The position numbers and the translations under genes are program-made. The notes beneath the pieces were generated by a model. That model made no database searches, had not been told where the DNA came from, and saw only the letters and a program-made list of their open reading frames with translations. A stretch of DNA of 39,653 bases from an uncultured Robiginitomaculum sp. (lineage in GTDB: Bacteria; Pseudomonadota; Alphaproteobacteria; Caulobacterales; Maricaulaceae), in NCBI GenBank assembly GCA_938001945.1, contig CALLBH010000148.1:1-39653 (forward strand), written 5' to 3'. This document shows, piece after piece, positions 9,731 through 17,250 of the stretch (its first letter is position 1; every line of letters starts with the position of its first letter).

Positions 9731-9747
9731 ATGTTATATTATCACAT
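9731..9747 (-). promoter_or_regulatory. Candidate Zur box upstream of TPR-b (ATGTTATATTATCACAT)
   Basis: Imperfect 21-bp palindrome GTATGTTATATTATCACATAC (9729..9749, one mismatched pair); one mismatch to ATGTTATANTATAACAT; overlaps the predicted -10 and lies 20 nt before the ATG. Confidence 0.6.
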
Positions 9748-9761
9748 ACAATAAAAATCAA
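9733..9761 (-). promoter_or_regulatory. Predicted promoter for TPR-b: -35 TTGATT, 17-bp spacer, -10 TATAAC (minus strand)
   Basis: Read on minus strand: TTGATT tttattgtatgtgataa TATAAC. Confidence 0.5.
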
Positions 9762-9775
9762 TATATTTAATCGCC

Positions 9776-9807
9776 CAACAAAAAAGCCCGCTCAAAGAGC
9801 GGGCTTT
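9776..9807 (-). terminator. Rho-independent terminator between TPR-a and TPR-b
   Basis: Perfect 11-bp stem AAAGCCCGCTC-AAA-GAGCGGGCTTT (9783..9807) followed by a T-run on the minus strand. Confidence 0.88.
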
Positions 9808-9840
9808 CGAAATCTATTGGAGCGCTAGAGCTCTAAGTGA

Positions 9841-11373
9841 CTAGCCGTCCTTCTTTTTCGTAGAGCGGAATTTCTTGTCGAATTCAGCTTTGAAAGGCAG
9901 GCAATTCTGATCAATATCTGGCTCACCACCGGTTAGGAATGTCGCCTTGTAAGCATTATCAATATTGTTAAAGCAGCGTTCTTTCTCAACATTGACTTCG
10001 AAAATGCATCGATCCGTCACAGCCTTCTCTTCGGCCTTGATGAATTGGCGCCATTTCGCAGCATCACGGCCTGAATTCGTACCACTTGGAACATTTCCAA
10101 AAGCTGCATAAGCCTTGTCACGCAGAAGTTTGCGCGGCGCGGAAGCCTTCTTCTCGTCGTCCCAATCACAATCAATACGCTCTTCTTGCTGGCTAGATTC
10201 ATAAATACATGTCGCAATCAAAGACCAGGCTTTGCCGCGGTTATAGCCCTTATCGATGGCCTGACGGAACGCTGTTTCGGCTTTGCCGCATTGCGCATCA
10301 TTATATAGCGCCTCACCCAGTTGAGCGTAGACATCTTTCGTTCCCGCGCTTTGCGCAGCTTGCTCAAGAATAGGGATAGCCCGTTTATAATCGCGCGCTT
10401 GGCGCAGCAAATCAGATAGCTGGATCATGCGATCAGGAGTCCGAGACACTGTCCCGGAATTCATTTCACGCTCAAGAATTTTGGCCGCTTGGAACGGCAT
10501 TTCGTAGAAGGAGTAATATTGGACGATCTTCATAACGTCCTGCTCGCTATTCATGGCGCCGCCAAGATAGAGCATTTTATTCACTTCAAAAGCATCTTGC
10601 TCGCGCCCGCCATTGGACAACATAGATGCCCACGTATCCCACAAGGTGCGATCTTCAGGGTAACGGTTGATCATTTGCAGAACGATGTCGGCCTGCTTTC
10701 CGCTCATACCTAAATTATTGTATAGGAAGTTCAAAAGATCGAAATGCTTGCGCTCTTTCGGCGAAGCTTCATTGAACCAGCGCTCAGCCCATGGAAGCGC
10801 GCGCTGATAATTCTCAGCCTGAACCCAAGCCCCAACAAGCATATCAACATAGGCGGGTTTGACCTGATTGCCTTGGTTGATATAATTTTCGAGCATTGTC
10901 GCGCCTTCGGTATGGCGACCGTTCGCAATCAAGAGCTGTGAAATATTCAGGCGCAGCGCCGTTGACTCATTAGGTAACAACCCGCCTGAGCTAATTGCGC
11001 TTTCAAATGACGTAATCGCCTGACTATATTGGTTCTGCTCATAATAGGCAGATCCCATCATTTGATAAATCGTGCTGCGCTCATAAGGATTAAGATCACC
11101 AATGGCGAGCGCCTCATTTAATTTTGAGACAGCAGGTCCATATTGGTTGCTGTTCATAAATTGAAGCGCTTCATTTACGATAGTACCCGCTGCGGAACCG
11201 AATTGACGTCCTTCGGCAGGAGCCGGTTGAGCGTCATTTGAGCGTCGCGCGCGCTGCGCGTCTGCGCTGGGCGCAAGCATCATGACTAGCGATCCACCTA
11301 GAACGGCGGTCAATGAGAGTGTCAAAATACGATGTTTCATAACGAACTTACCTTTAAACATGGTGGCCCGCAA
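9841..11373 (-). CDS. TPR-repeat periplasmic protein of TonB system, first copy (TPR-a)
   Basis: 510 aa (likely start MKHRILTLSL at about 11340); signal peptide, TPRs; paralogue of TPR-b throughout. Confidence 0.85.
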   Translation of the reverse strand: MRATMFKGKFVMKHRILTLSLTAVLGGSLVMMLAPSADAQRARRSNDAQPAPAEGRQFGSAAGTIVNEALQFMNSNQYGPAVSKLNEALAIGDLNPYERSTIYQMMGSAYYEQNQYSQAITSFESAISSGGLLPNESTALRLNISQLLIANGRHTEGATMLENYINQGNQVKPAYVDMLVGAWVQAENYQRALPWAERWFNEASPKERKHFDLLNFLYNNLGMSGKQADIVLQMINRYPEDRTLWDTWASMLSNGGREQDAFEVNKMLYLGGAMNSEQDVMKIVQYYSFYEMPFQAAKILEREMNSGTVSRTPDRMIQLSDLLRQARDYKRAIPILEQAAQSAGTKDVYAQLGEALYNDAQCGKAETAFRQAIDKGYNRGKAWSLIATCIYESSQQEERIDCDWDDEKKASAPRKLLRDKAYAAFGNVPSGTNSGRDAAKWRQFIKAEEKAVTDRCIFEVNVEKERCFNNIDNAYKATFLTGGEPDIDQNCLPFKAEFDKKFRSTKKKDG

Positions 11374-11407
11374 TGCGTGCCAAATATACGCGTGAGAGGA
11401 ATATAAA

Positions 11408-12037
11408 TTATTCCGGAATTATCTTCCCGCGCTCATCCGTCAGACGGAATGTAATTTTTGATTCAACACCGCGGCGAGCCACAGGGCGACCATCATCCAT
11501 CTTAGGATTATACTTCCATTTCTCGACAGACTTAATCGTTGCACGTTCGAACAAGCTTTGCGTGCAATATGTCGTTACAACATTGAACGGCGCGCCCTCA
11601 GGGCTCACATCGAACCTTACGCGGCAATGGCCAGATTTTTCAGCACGCTGCGGCATAACCGGTGGAATGCGAACGAGTGGCTGAGCATCACGGTCAGAAA
11701 CTGCAATTTTAAAACTTTGACGGTCAATTTTTGGCGCTTCAAACTCAGGAATTGCGCCTTCAAGTGTTGCAATAGGCTCGCTCGGTTGAGCGGCTTGCTG
11801 ACGTTCAATTTGCGGCGGCGGCGGCGGAGTCACAACACGGCTAATGTTGCGATCCAAACGCGTTTCGCGCTGAACAACCTTAAGATCTTCGACTTGAGGG
11901 TTAATTTCAAATTTCTGAGCTTCACTTTTGTCAGCAGGCTCCCAATCACCTGCAATCAGGACCATCATAAGAACAAATAAAAGGAATGTCAGGACAGCCG
12001 CAATGGGAATTCCAATAAGCCAGCGTACAATATTCAT
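11408..12037 (-). CDS. Energy transducer TonB, first copy (TonB-a)
   Basis: 209 aa; TM, Pro-rich TPPPPPQIERQ, TonB C-terminal domain with SGHCRVRFDV...YCTQSLFERATIKSVEKWKYNP. Confidence 0.9.
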   Translation of the reverse strand: MNIVRWLIGIPIAAVLTFLLFVLMMVLIAGDWEPADKSEAQKFEINPQVEDLKVVQRETRLDRNISRVVTPPPPPQIERQQAAQPSEPIATLEGAIPEFEAPKIDRQSFKIAVSDRDAQPLVRIPPVMPQRAEKSGHCRVRFDVSPEGAPFNVVTTYCTQSLFERATIKSVEKWKYNPKMDDGRPVARRGVESKITFRLTDERGKIIPE

Positions 12038-12052
12038 AATCTTCTCCTAAGC

Positions 12053-12448
12053 CTATTCTTCTGTCTTCACACGAACATTGATGCCGAGATCGACCATAAT
12101 GTCCTGTAATTGCATGACTGTTCCAACGCTCGCATCACCATCCCCTTGGATAATGCCATCAGCTTTGCGGTTTTCATCACGCAGGCTGATTAAAATCGGA
12201 CGAACTTCTTCGATTGTATATGGGGTCTTGTCGATCCAGATCTCATCCTCAGCATTCACGGCAACCAAGATACCCGGTTTCCAGTCCACAGAGTCAGACG
12301 ACGTCGGAATTGAAGGGTCAATTCCCGGCGTTTTAACAAAAACAGATGTTACGATAAAAAAGATAAGCAGAATAAAGACGACGTCCAACATGGGAGTCAT
12401 ATTTAGCTCCATGCCATCATCATCATTTGAGCGTGTTCTTCTAGCCAT
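12053..12448 (-). CDS. exbD: Biopolymer transporter ExbD (copy 1)
   Basis: 131 aa; LNMTPMLDVVFILLIFFIVTSVF. Confidence 0.92.
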   Translation of the reverse strand: MARRTRSNDDDGMELNMTPMLDVVFILLIFFIVTSVFVKTPGIDPSIPTSSDSVDWKPGILVAVNAEDEIWIDKTPYTIEEVRPILISLRDENRKADGIIQGDGDASVGTVMQLQDIMVDLGINVRVKTEE

Positions 12449-12502
12449 AATGTTACCTTATCACAAAAATTGGCGAATGTAAATCAAATCCCGCAGTGCA
12501 GG

Positions 12503-12913
12503 TTAAGTCGCAGGAACGATTTCAATCTTGCTTGATGTTCCCGTTAGATCGAGATCCTGCTTGATAGCGACCATAATGCGATGTTTCGCACGCTCATCCA
12601 TACGCAAGATAACCGCAGCACCGGGCTTTTCAGCGCGAGCTGACTCGACCTGCAAAGGCACTTCGCCACATCCCGTCGAGATTCCGTCAACAGTACAGCT
12701 ATTTGAACCATTCACATAAACAACGATCGCGGGCTTAGGCTCGTTTTCAGGTTGATTTTCAGGTGGCGGAGGCGGCTGTCGGAAATCCTTACCCGTCTCG
12801 TCCAAAAATGTTGCGGTCACAATGAAGAAAATGAGCATGATAAAGACAATGTCTAGCATTGGTGTCATGTCGACTTCGGCTTCGTCGTTTCCGGATCCTC
12901 TACGGCGTCTCAT
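12503..12913 (-). CDS. exbD: Biopolymer transporter ExbD (copy 2, with proline-rich insert and Cys pair)
   Basis: 136 aa; VDMTPMLDIVFIMLIFFIVTATF followed by PPPPPENQPENEPKP. Confidence 0.9.
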   Translation of the reverse strand: MRRRRGSGNDEAEVDMTPMLDIVFIMLIFFIVTATFLDETGKDFRQPPPPPENQPENEPKPAIVVYVNGSNSCTVDGISTGCGEVPLQVESARAEKPGAAVILRMDERAKHRIMVAIKQDLDLTGTSSKIEIVPAT

Positions 12914-12943
12914 ATTCTATCCTTTTCAAAGGCGCGCAAAGCG

Positions 12944-13474
12944 CTAGCCTACTTCTAACGTATCGGCGAAAGCAGCTGTTTCGCGGCGCCCGCGGCGCTC
13001 TACGTAATTACTTAAAAACAAGCCAAACAAAGCAACAACCATACCGGCCATCGTTGGAATGGTCGCGCGGAATACACCCTCAGCCATCAAACGGGCCGAA
13101 GAACTTCCGGAAAGCGCCATCACGTCAAATACAGTAATCATACCGTATACTGTTCCCAGAAGACCCAGGAGCGGCGCGATTGCAACCAGTGTTTTGATGA
13201 TACCAACATTAGCCTCAGTCTTGGCTTTGACCTGGCTGATATATTCGTCGCGAATAGCGTGAGCTTTCCAGCTCTTATTATCTTCACGAGATGCCCAGCT
13301 ATCACGCAAACCTCTAACGACAGATTTGTGCGCCATGCTGTAATAAGCCAAACGCTCCATCACAAAAGAAAACATTGCAAAGGCCGCCAAGGCGATGGCC
13401 AACAAAACAGGACCACCCTGGGCAAGAAATGTTTGCAAGCCTTCTATGGCATTTGCGGGATTTAAATATTCCAT
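12944..13474 (-). CDS. exbB: MotA/TolQ/ExbB proton channel family protein (ExbB2-like)
   Basis: 176 aa; VAIAPLLGLLGTVYGMITVFDVMALSGSSSARLMAEGVFRATIPTMAGMVVAL. Confidence 0.9.
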   Translation of the reverse strand: MEYLNPANAIEGLQTFLAQGGPVLLAIALAAFAMFSFVMERLAYYSMAHKSVVRGLRDSWASREDNKSWKAHAIRDEYISQVKAKTEANVGIIKTLVAIAPLLGLLGTVYGMITVFDVMALSGSSSARLMAEGVFRATIPTMAGMVVALFGLFLSNYVERRGRRETAAFADTLEVG

Positions 13475-13533
13475 CTTATCCTCAAATCACATTGGGGTGT
13501 TCAAGCTGCCAAAATCAGCAGCCAACAGGACAA

Positions 13534-13557
13534 ACCGCGGCGAAACTGCGCCGCGGT
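13534..13557 (-). other. Intercistronic hairpin ACCGCGGCG-AAACTG-CGCCGCGGT between TtpC-like gene and exbB
   Basis: Perfect 9-bp stem, 6-nt loop, only a short T-run on the minus strand. Confidence 0.55.
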
Positions 13558-13568
13558 CTTAGCGCCGC

Positions 13569-14945
13569 TTATACGCGGCGGTTTTCGATCTGGCGGGCGA
13601 CGATGCCGGCAGACTGCTCTTCAAGCGTGTTCTGGACACCGCGTGAAAGCGAAGAACAGAAGCTGTGCAGGATAAGAAGCGGAATAGCAGCAATCAAACC
13701 AAGCATGGTCGTAACCAAGGCTTCGGAAATACCACCGGCCATCAATTGCGGGTCACCAACACCATAAATCATCATAGCTTGGAAGGTCTTGATCATACCT
13801 GTAACCGTACCCAATAGACCGAGCAATGGCGCGATACCGGCAGCAAGTTTCAAGATGTTCAAACCACTCTCCAGCTTCGGAGATTCCCGAAGAATTGCTT
13901 CGTCCATCTTAAGCTCGAGCGTTTCGCCGTCTGCACCTGCAGCCTCATCAGCCGCAAGCATAATACGTCCAAGCGGGTTCTTAGATGACGCTTGAGCCGT
14001 ACGGGCTTGCTTACGCACAGCGCCAGATACGCCGAGAAGCATAAGAATACGCAACAGACCAAATAACACACCAAGGACAGTTAGACCTACAATGATATAG
14101 CCGATGATGCCGCCTTGCGCGACGCGCTCTTTCCAGTTTGGAACACGCTCAAATGAACGCAGCAAGCTGCCGCGCGTTGGATCGATCGGGGCAGCAACCA
14201 TAGTTCCTGCAGCCGCGCTCGTTACAGCTTGAGCCGCCTTAGCAGGCGTACCTGTAGGCTGCTTCGGCAATGTCGTCATAAAGGCATCTTTACCGTCTTT
14301 AGGCGCAACATAGCGGATATATTGCGCGCCATTTGCAGTAAAGGCGTTAAAGGCGCCAACACGCGTAACCTCGACGTCATCACCCATATTGGCAACATTC
14401 GTCGTGAAAGTTTTAACTTCGCGCTGAGCTTCGATTTCACCGAGCATAAGCTGCCAGATTTCATTTAGCTGCTCAGAACTTGGTAGCGCTTTGGAATCAG
14501 CGATACGCGCCAAAACATTTGTACGCTCTGGATACTCAGCCGTTACAATTGAGCCGTCGAGCATAACTTTAAACTCGCCAGCTTTCGTACGGGCTAGACC
14601 AAAAACTTCACGAAACTCACCTTGAGCGTCTTGAAGCTGACCGTCCAAAGACGCGATACGGCGATCATTGGCATCAAATGTAGACTGAACCTGACGCGCT
14701 CGAGATTCGAGATCACGCAATTCACTCTTTGCTGCGTTGAGCTTAGATTGCTGCTGGGCTTTAGCAGCCTCGAATTCAGCAATACGTTGACGATTATCTT
14801 GCTCAGTTTGCTGCGCATCTTGGCGCACTTGACTTAGCAGGTCATTGATCGATGTGATCTGCGCGCTTGCAGGCGTGGACAGTAGCATCGCGCCGCCCAT
14901 TGCCAGAGCAGCAGTTTTAACAAATTTGTTCATTGATTTACTCAC
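13569..14945 (-). CDS. MotA/TolQ/ExbB family protein with N-terminal periplasmic coiled-coil extension (TtpC-like)
   Basis: 458 aa; signal peptide, coiled coil (QQSKLNAAKSELRDLESRARQVQSTFDAND), C-terminal ExbB domain (AAGIAPLLGLLGTVTGMIKTFQAMMIYGVGDPQLMAGGISEALVTTMLGL). Confidence 0.9.
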   Translation of the reverse strand: MSKSMNKFVKTAALAMGGAMLLSTPASAQITSINDLLSQVRQDAQQTEQDNRQRIAEFEAAKAQQQSKLNAAKSELRDLESRARQVQSTFDANDRRIASLDGQLQDAQGEFREVFGLARTKAGEFKVMLDGSIVTAEYPERTNVLARIADSKALPSSEQLNEIWQLMLGEIEAQREVKTFTTNVANMGDDVEVTRVGAFNAFTANGAQYIRYVAPKDGKDAFMTTLPKQPTGTPAKAAQAVTSAAAGTMVAAPIDPTRGSLLRSFERVPNWKERVAQGGIIGYIIVGLTVLGVLFGLLRILMLLGVSGAVRKQARTAQASSKNPLGRIMLAADEAAGADGETLELKMDEAILRESPKLESGLNILKLAAGIAPLLGLLGTVTGMIKTFQAMMIYGVGDPQLMAGGISEALVTTMLGLIAAIPLLILHSFCSSLSRGVQNTLEEQSAGIVARQIENRRV

Positions 14946-14966
14946 TTTCTTAAATCTTCGCTCTGA

Positions 14967-15740
14967 TTAGTTTCCGCCGATAACGACAGGAGCCGTTACC
15001 ATTTCGGGGGCAGATTCTTTGAGGGCAACACGCATCGCACGGCGAACGCCTGGCGCTTCGCTGGCGGAAATCGCTTCCCACTCGCGAGTATCCATATTGA
15101 AGCGGCCCATTTCGCTCTCATCTTTCGTGATGTAGAGGAAGGACACACGGCCATAACGGACATAATTCACGAATTGCGCCGGATCAGATGGGTGCGTGTC
15201 TTCGTAAGCGTCGAGCTGCTGGCCATATGAGACTTCGATTTTATAAGCATTCAAAATCTGGCGATATTGCTCTGCCGGCGTAACCGTTGGGTCACCCATA
15301 TAGGCTTTTAAGCGGTCAAGACGTGCGCGGCGCTCTGGCATGCGGAACGGAAGATCGCTCTCAACAGAGTCTTCGAGTGCAACGACCATGCGCAGCATCA
15401 TCGGAGTCATATTTTGCTTTGTTTGCTCAACTGTATCTAGCTGTAGACGCAATGAGCTGAGCTCACTGGATTGCGATTCCAAAAAGACGTCCTGCTGCTT
15501 TACAAAAAGCTCAACATTATCTTTTTGCTGCAATACAGCGAGATATTCGCGCTTCATTGATCCCGCAGCATCATCAGCACTATCAACCTGCCTTTGAGCC
15601 GATTGGCTTTGAGCAGTCGAGCTTTTGGCAACATCTAAGGCCCGCTCTAGCTGTGCTGAGGCCGGCGCAGCCGCTGCGAGCGTTAGCCCGAGCGTTCCGC
15701 ATGCAATCAGCAAGCTCTTGGAGTATGAAATCTTCAACAT
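14967..15740 (-). CDS. DUF3450 family protein (copy b)
   Basis: 257 aa; signal peptide plus coiled coil and DUF3450 pattern (LDRLKAYMGDPTVTPAEQYRQILNAYKIEVSYGQQLDAYE). Confidence 0.85.
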   Translation of the reverse strand: MLKISYSKSLLIACGTLGLTLAAAAPASAQLERALDVAKSSTAQSQSAQRQVDSADDAAGSMKREYLAVLQQKDNVELFVKQQDVFLESQSSELSSLRLQLDTVEQTKQNMTPMMLRMVVALEDSVESDLPFRMPERRARLDRLKAYMGDPTVTPAEQYRQILNAYKIEVSYGQQLDAYEDTHPSDPAQFVNYVRYGRVSFLYITKDESEMGRFNMDTREWEAISASEAPGVRRAMRVALKESAPEMVTAPVVIGGN

Positions 15741-15840
15741 ATCTTCCTTCCGATTTCGTTAGGGCCTGATCCGATATCATTCCCGAAATTTCCGGCGGAA
15801 ACCCGCCAATCCATTCAGACCCTGAAGGCCCAAACACTAA

Positions 15841-15857
15841 AGCCGCCCAAGGGCGGC
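15841..15857 (-). other. Intercistronic hairpin GCCGCCC-AA-GGGCGGC between the two DUF3450 genes
   Basis: GC-rich stem followed on minus strand by TTTAGTGTTT; weak terminator or attenuator. Confidence 0.4.
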
Positions 15858-15867
15858 AAATTCTAAT

Positions 15868-16668
15868 TTAACCTGGAGCCTTAACTTCAACAGCAATAAC
15901 AGCCTGAGCTGTTTCGCCGCGCGCCATGCGCACTGCGCGGCGTACATTGACGAGGTCACTCGCGGATAGCTCATCCCAAGACTTCGTATCACCGTTCCAG
16001 CGGCGCGCCGATGTGGCATCGAGATTCAGATAATCTAGCGCAAGACGGCCATAGTGAATGTAATAGCCTTGCTCAGGAATCATACGTTGCTCGCCTGTCA
16101 CAGGATCGATGACCGGCTTAACCGTTACGACACCATCGTCATCTTTGACCTCTTCGGTCTCCCCAACCATGATGGGCTGCTCATTATCATTTAGCGGGCG
16201 ATCGCCCTCATAATAATCAATGGACTGACCATATTCGAGCTCAATCTTGAGGACGCTCAATAGGCGACGATACTTATCAGCCGGAGAAAACTCAGGATTT
16301 GCAAAGTCTTCTTTCAGCTTGAACAGGCGATTGCGACGCATCTCAATAAGAAATGGCGCGTCGCTATTGATCATGCGCTCGACCTGGGTCAGAGCCTTTG
16401 GCAACATGGCTTCAATTTCAGCATTCGTCGCAGGTGCATCTGCAATCAGAGTCCGAAGCTCAGCAATTCGCTCGCCTTGCTGAGATATGAATAGCTCAGT
16501 GCGCGCAATGCGAAGCTTTGTGTTTTCGATATTCTGAAGCGTTTGTGCATATTCCGCAGTCAATGGAGAGGACTGGGCCGTCGCCGTTTGAACAGAAAGC
16601 AGGGGCGCAGCTGTGAACAGCGCGGCCGACAGAGCGCATGCGCGCAAAGCAGTAGGGTGTAACTTCAC
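15868..16668 (-). CDS. DUF3450 family protein (copy a)
   Basis: 266 aa; signal peptide; FKLKEDFANPEFSPADKYRRLLSVLKIELEYGQSIDYYEGDR. Confidence 0.85.
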   Translation of the reverse strand: MKLHPTALRACALSAALFTAAPLLSVQTATAQSSPLTAEYAQTLQNIENTKLRIARTELFISQQGERIAELRTLIADAPATNAEIEAMLPKALTQVERMINSDAPFLIEMRRNRLFKLKEDFANPEFSPADKYRRLLSVLKIELEYGQSIDYYEGDRPLNDNEQPIMVGETEEVKDDDGVVTVKPVIDPVTGEQRMIPEQGYYIHYGRLALDYLNLDATSARRWNGDTKSWDELSASDLVNVRRAVRMARGETAQAVIAVEVKAPG

Positions 16669-16767
16669 CTATAATACTCCCGTTTAGCGCCTTAGTTTTT
16701 TGTGGCGCGTTTTCGTTTTTGGCTATTGAGGATACGCTTCAACAGCAGATAAGTTGCATTTTAACTT

Positions 16768-16784
16768 TTGTTATAAAATCACAT
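16768..16784 (-). promoter_or_regulatory. Weak Zur-box-like sequence upstream of the DUF3450/ExbB/ExbD/TonB-a operon (TTGTTATAAAATCACAT)
   Basis: 13 of 16 defined positions match the recalled Zur core; shares the ATCACAT half-site with the box at 9731..9747. Confidence 0.25.
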
Positions 16785-16970
16785 AAATGTCTCTATGACA
16801 AGACAGCCAATACGATTTTATCACTTAGCCTAGACGCAAAGTCCGATGAAGCTACACCGCTAAATTCCGTTAATCAATCGTTAGGATGGAAAAAACCCGA
16901 TTAATTTTGACTATTATTTGCAGTGCAAATGTTGACTTTAAAATCAAAATTAGCTGGGGAAAACAAAAGA

Positions 16971-17044
16971 TGGCTGGGGCGGCTGGATTCGAACCAACGA
17001 TCACGGGATCAAAACCCGATGCCTTACCGCTTGGCTACGCCCCA
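16971..17044 (-). tRNA. tRNA-Gln (anticodon TTG), CCA encoded
   Basis: TGGGGCGTAGCCAAGCGGTAAGGCATCGGGTTTTGATCCCGTGATCGTTGGTTCGAATCCAGCCGCCCCAGCCA; full cloverleaf with TTTTGAT anticodon loop. Confidence 0.95.
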
Positions 17045-17250
17045 TCATGGGTCACGCCTGAATAAAGTCATCAGTTACGTGAAAGTGGGCGGTGTTTATC
17101 GCTGCCCTTTCGAAATTGCAACGCTTCAAATTGCCAAATATTATAAAAAATACAGCCGCCTGCCCTATCCCCTCAAAAGCTTTACAATTCGCGCACTTGC
17201 GCCGCGCGCAAAGGGCGCTATCTAGGGTATATATATAATGTGAGAAAATT

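Noticed and set aside
9709-9737. Perfect 9-bp inverted repeat ATAACATAC-N11-GTATGTTAT spanning the TPR-b SD and start codon, as an RNA thermometer or riboregulator hairpin
   Set aside because: The predicted promoter (-10 at 9733..9738) would place the TSS near 9726, so most of one arm is not transcribed. The upstream arm is better explained as part of the 21-bp operator-like palindrome.
16660-16900. Fur box (GATAATGATAATCATTATC-like) expected upstream of a TonB locus
   Set aside because: No convincing match found on reading this region; the operators near the locus look Zur-like instead.
16923-17225. 100-aa plus-strand ORF
   Set aside because: Runs across the antisense of tRNA-Gln; spurious.
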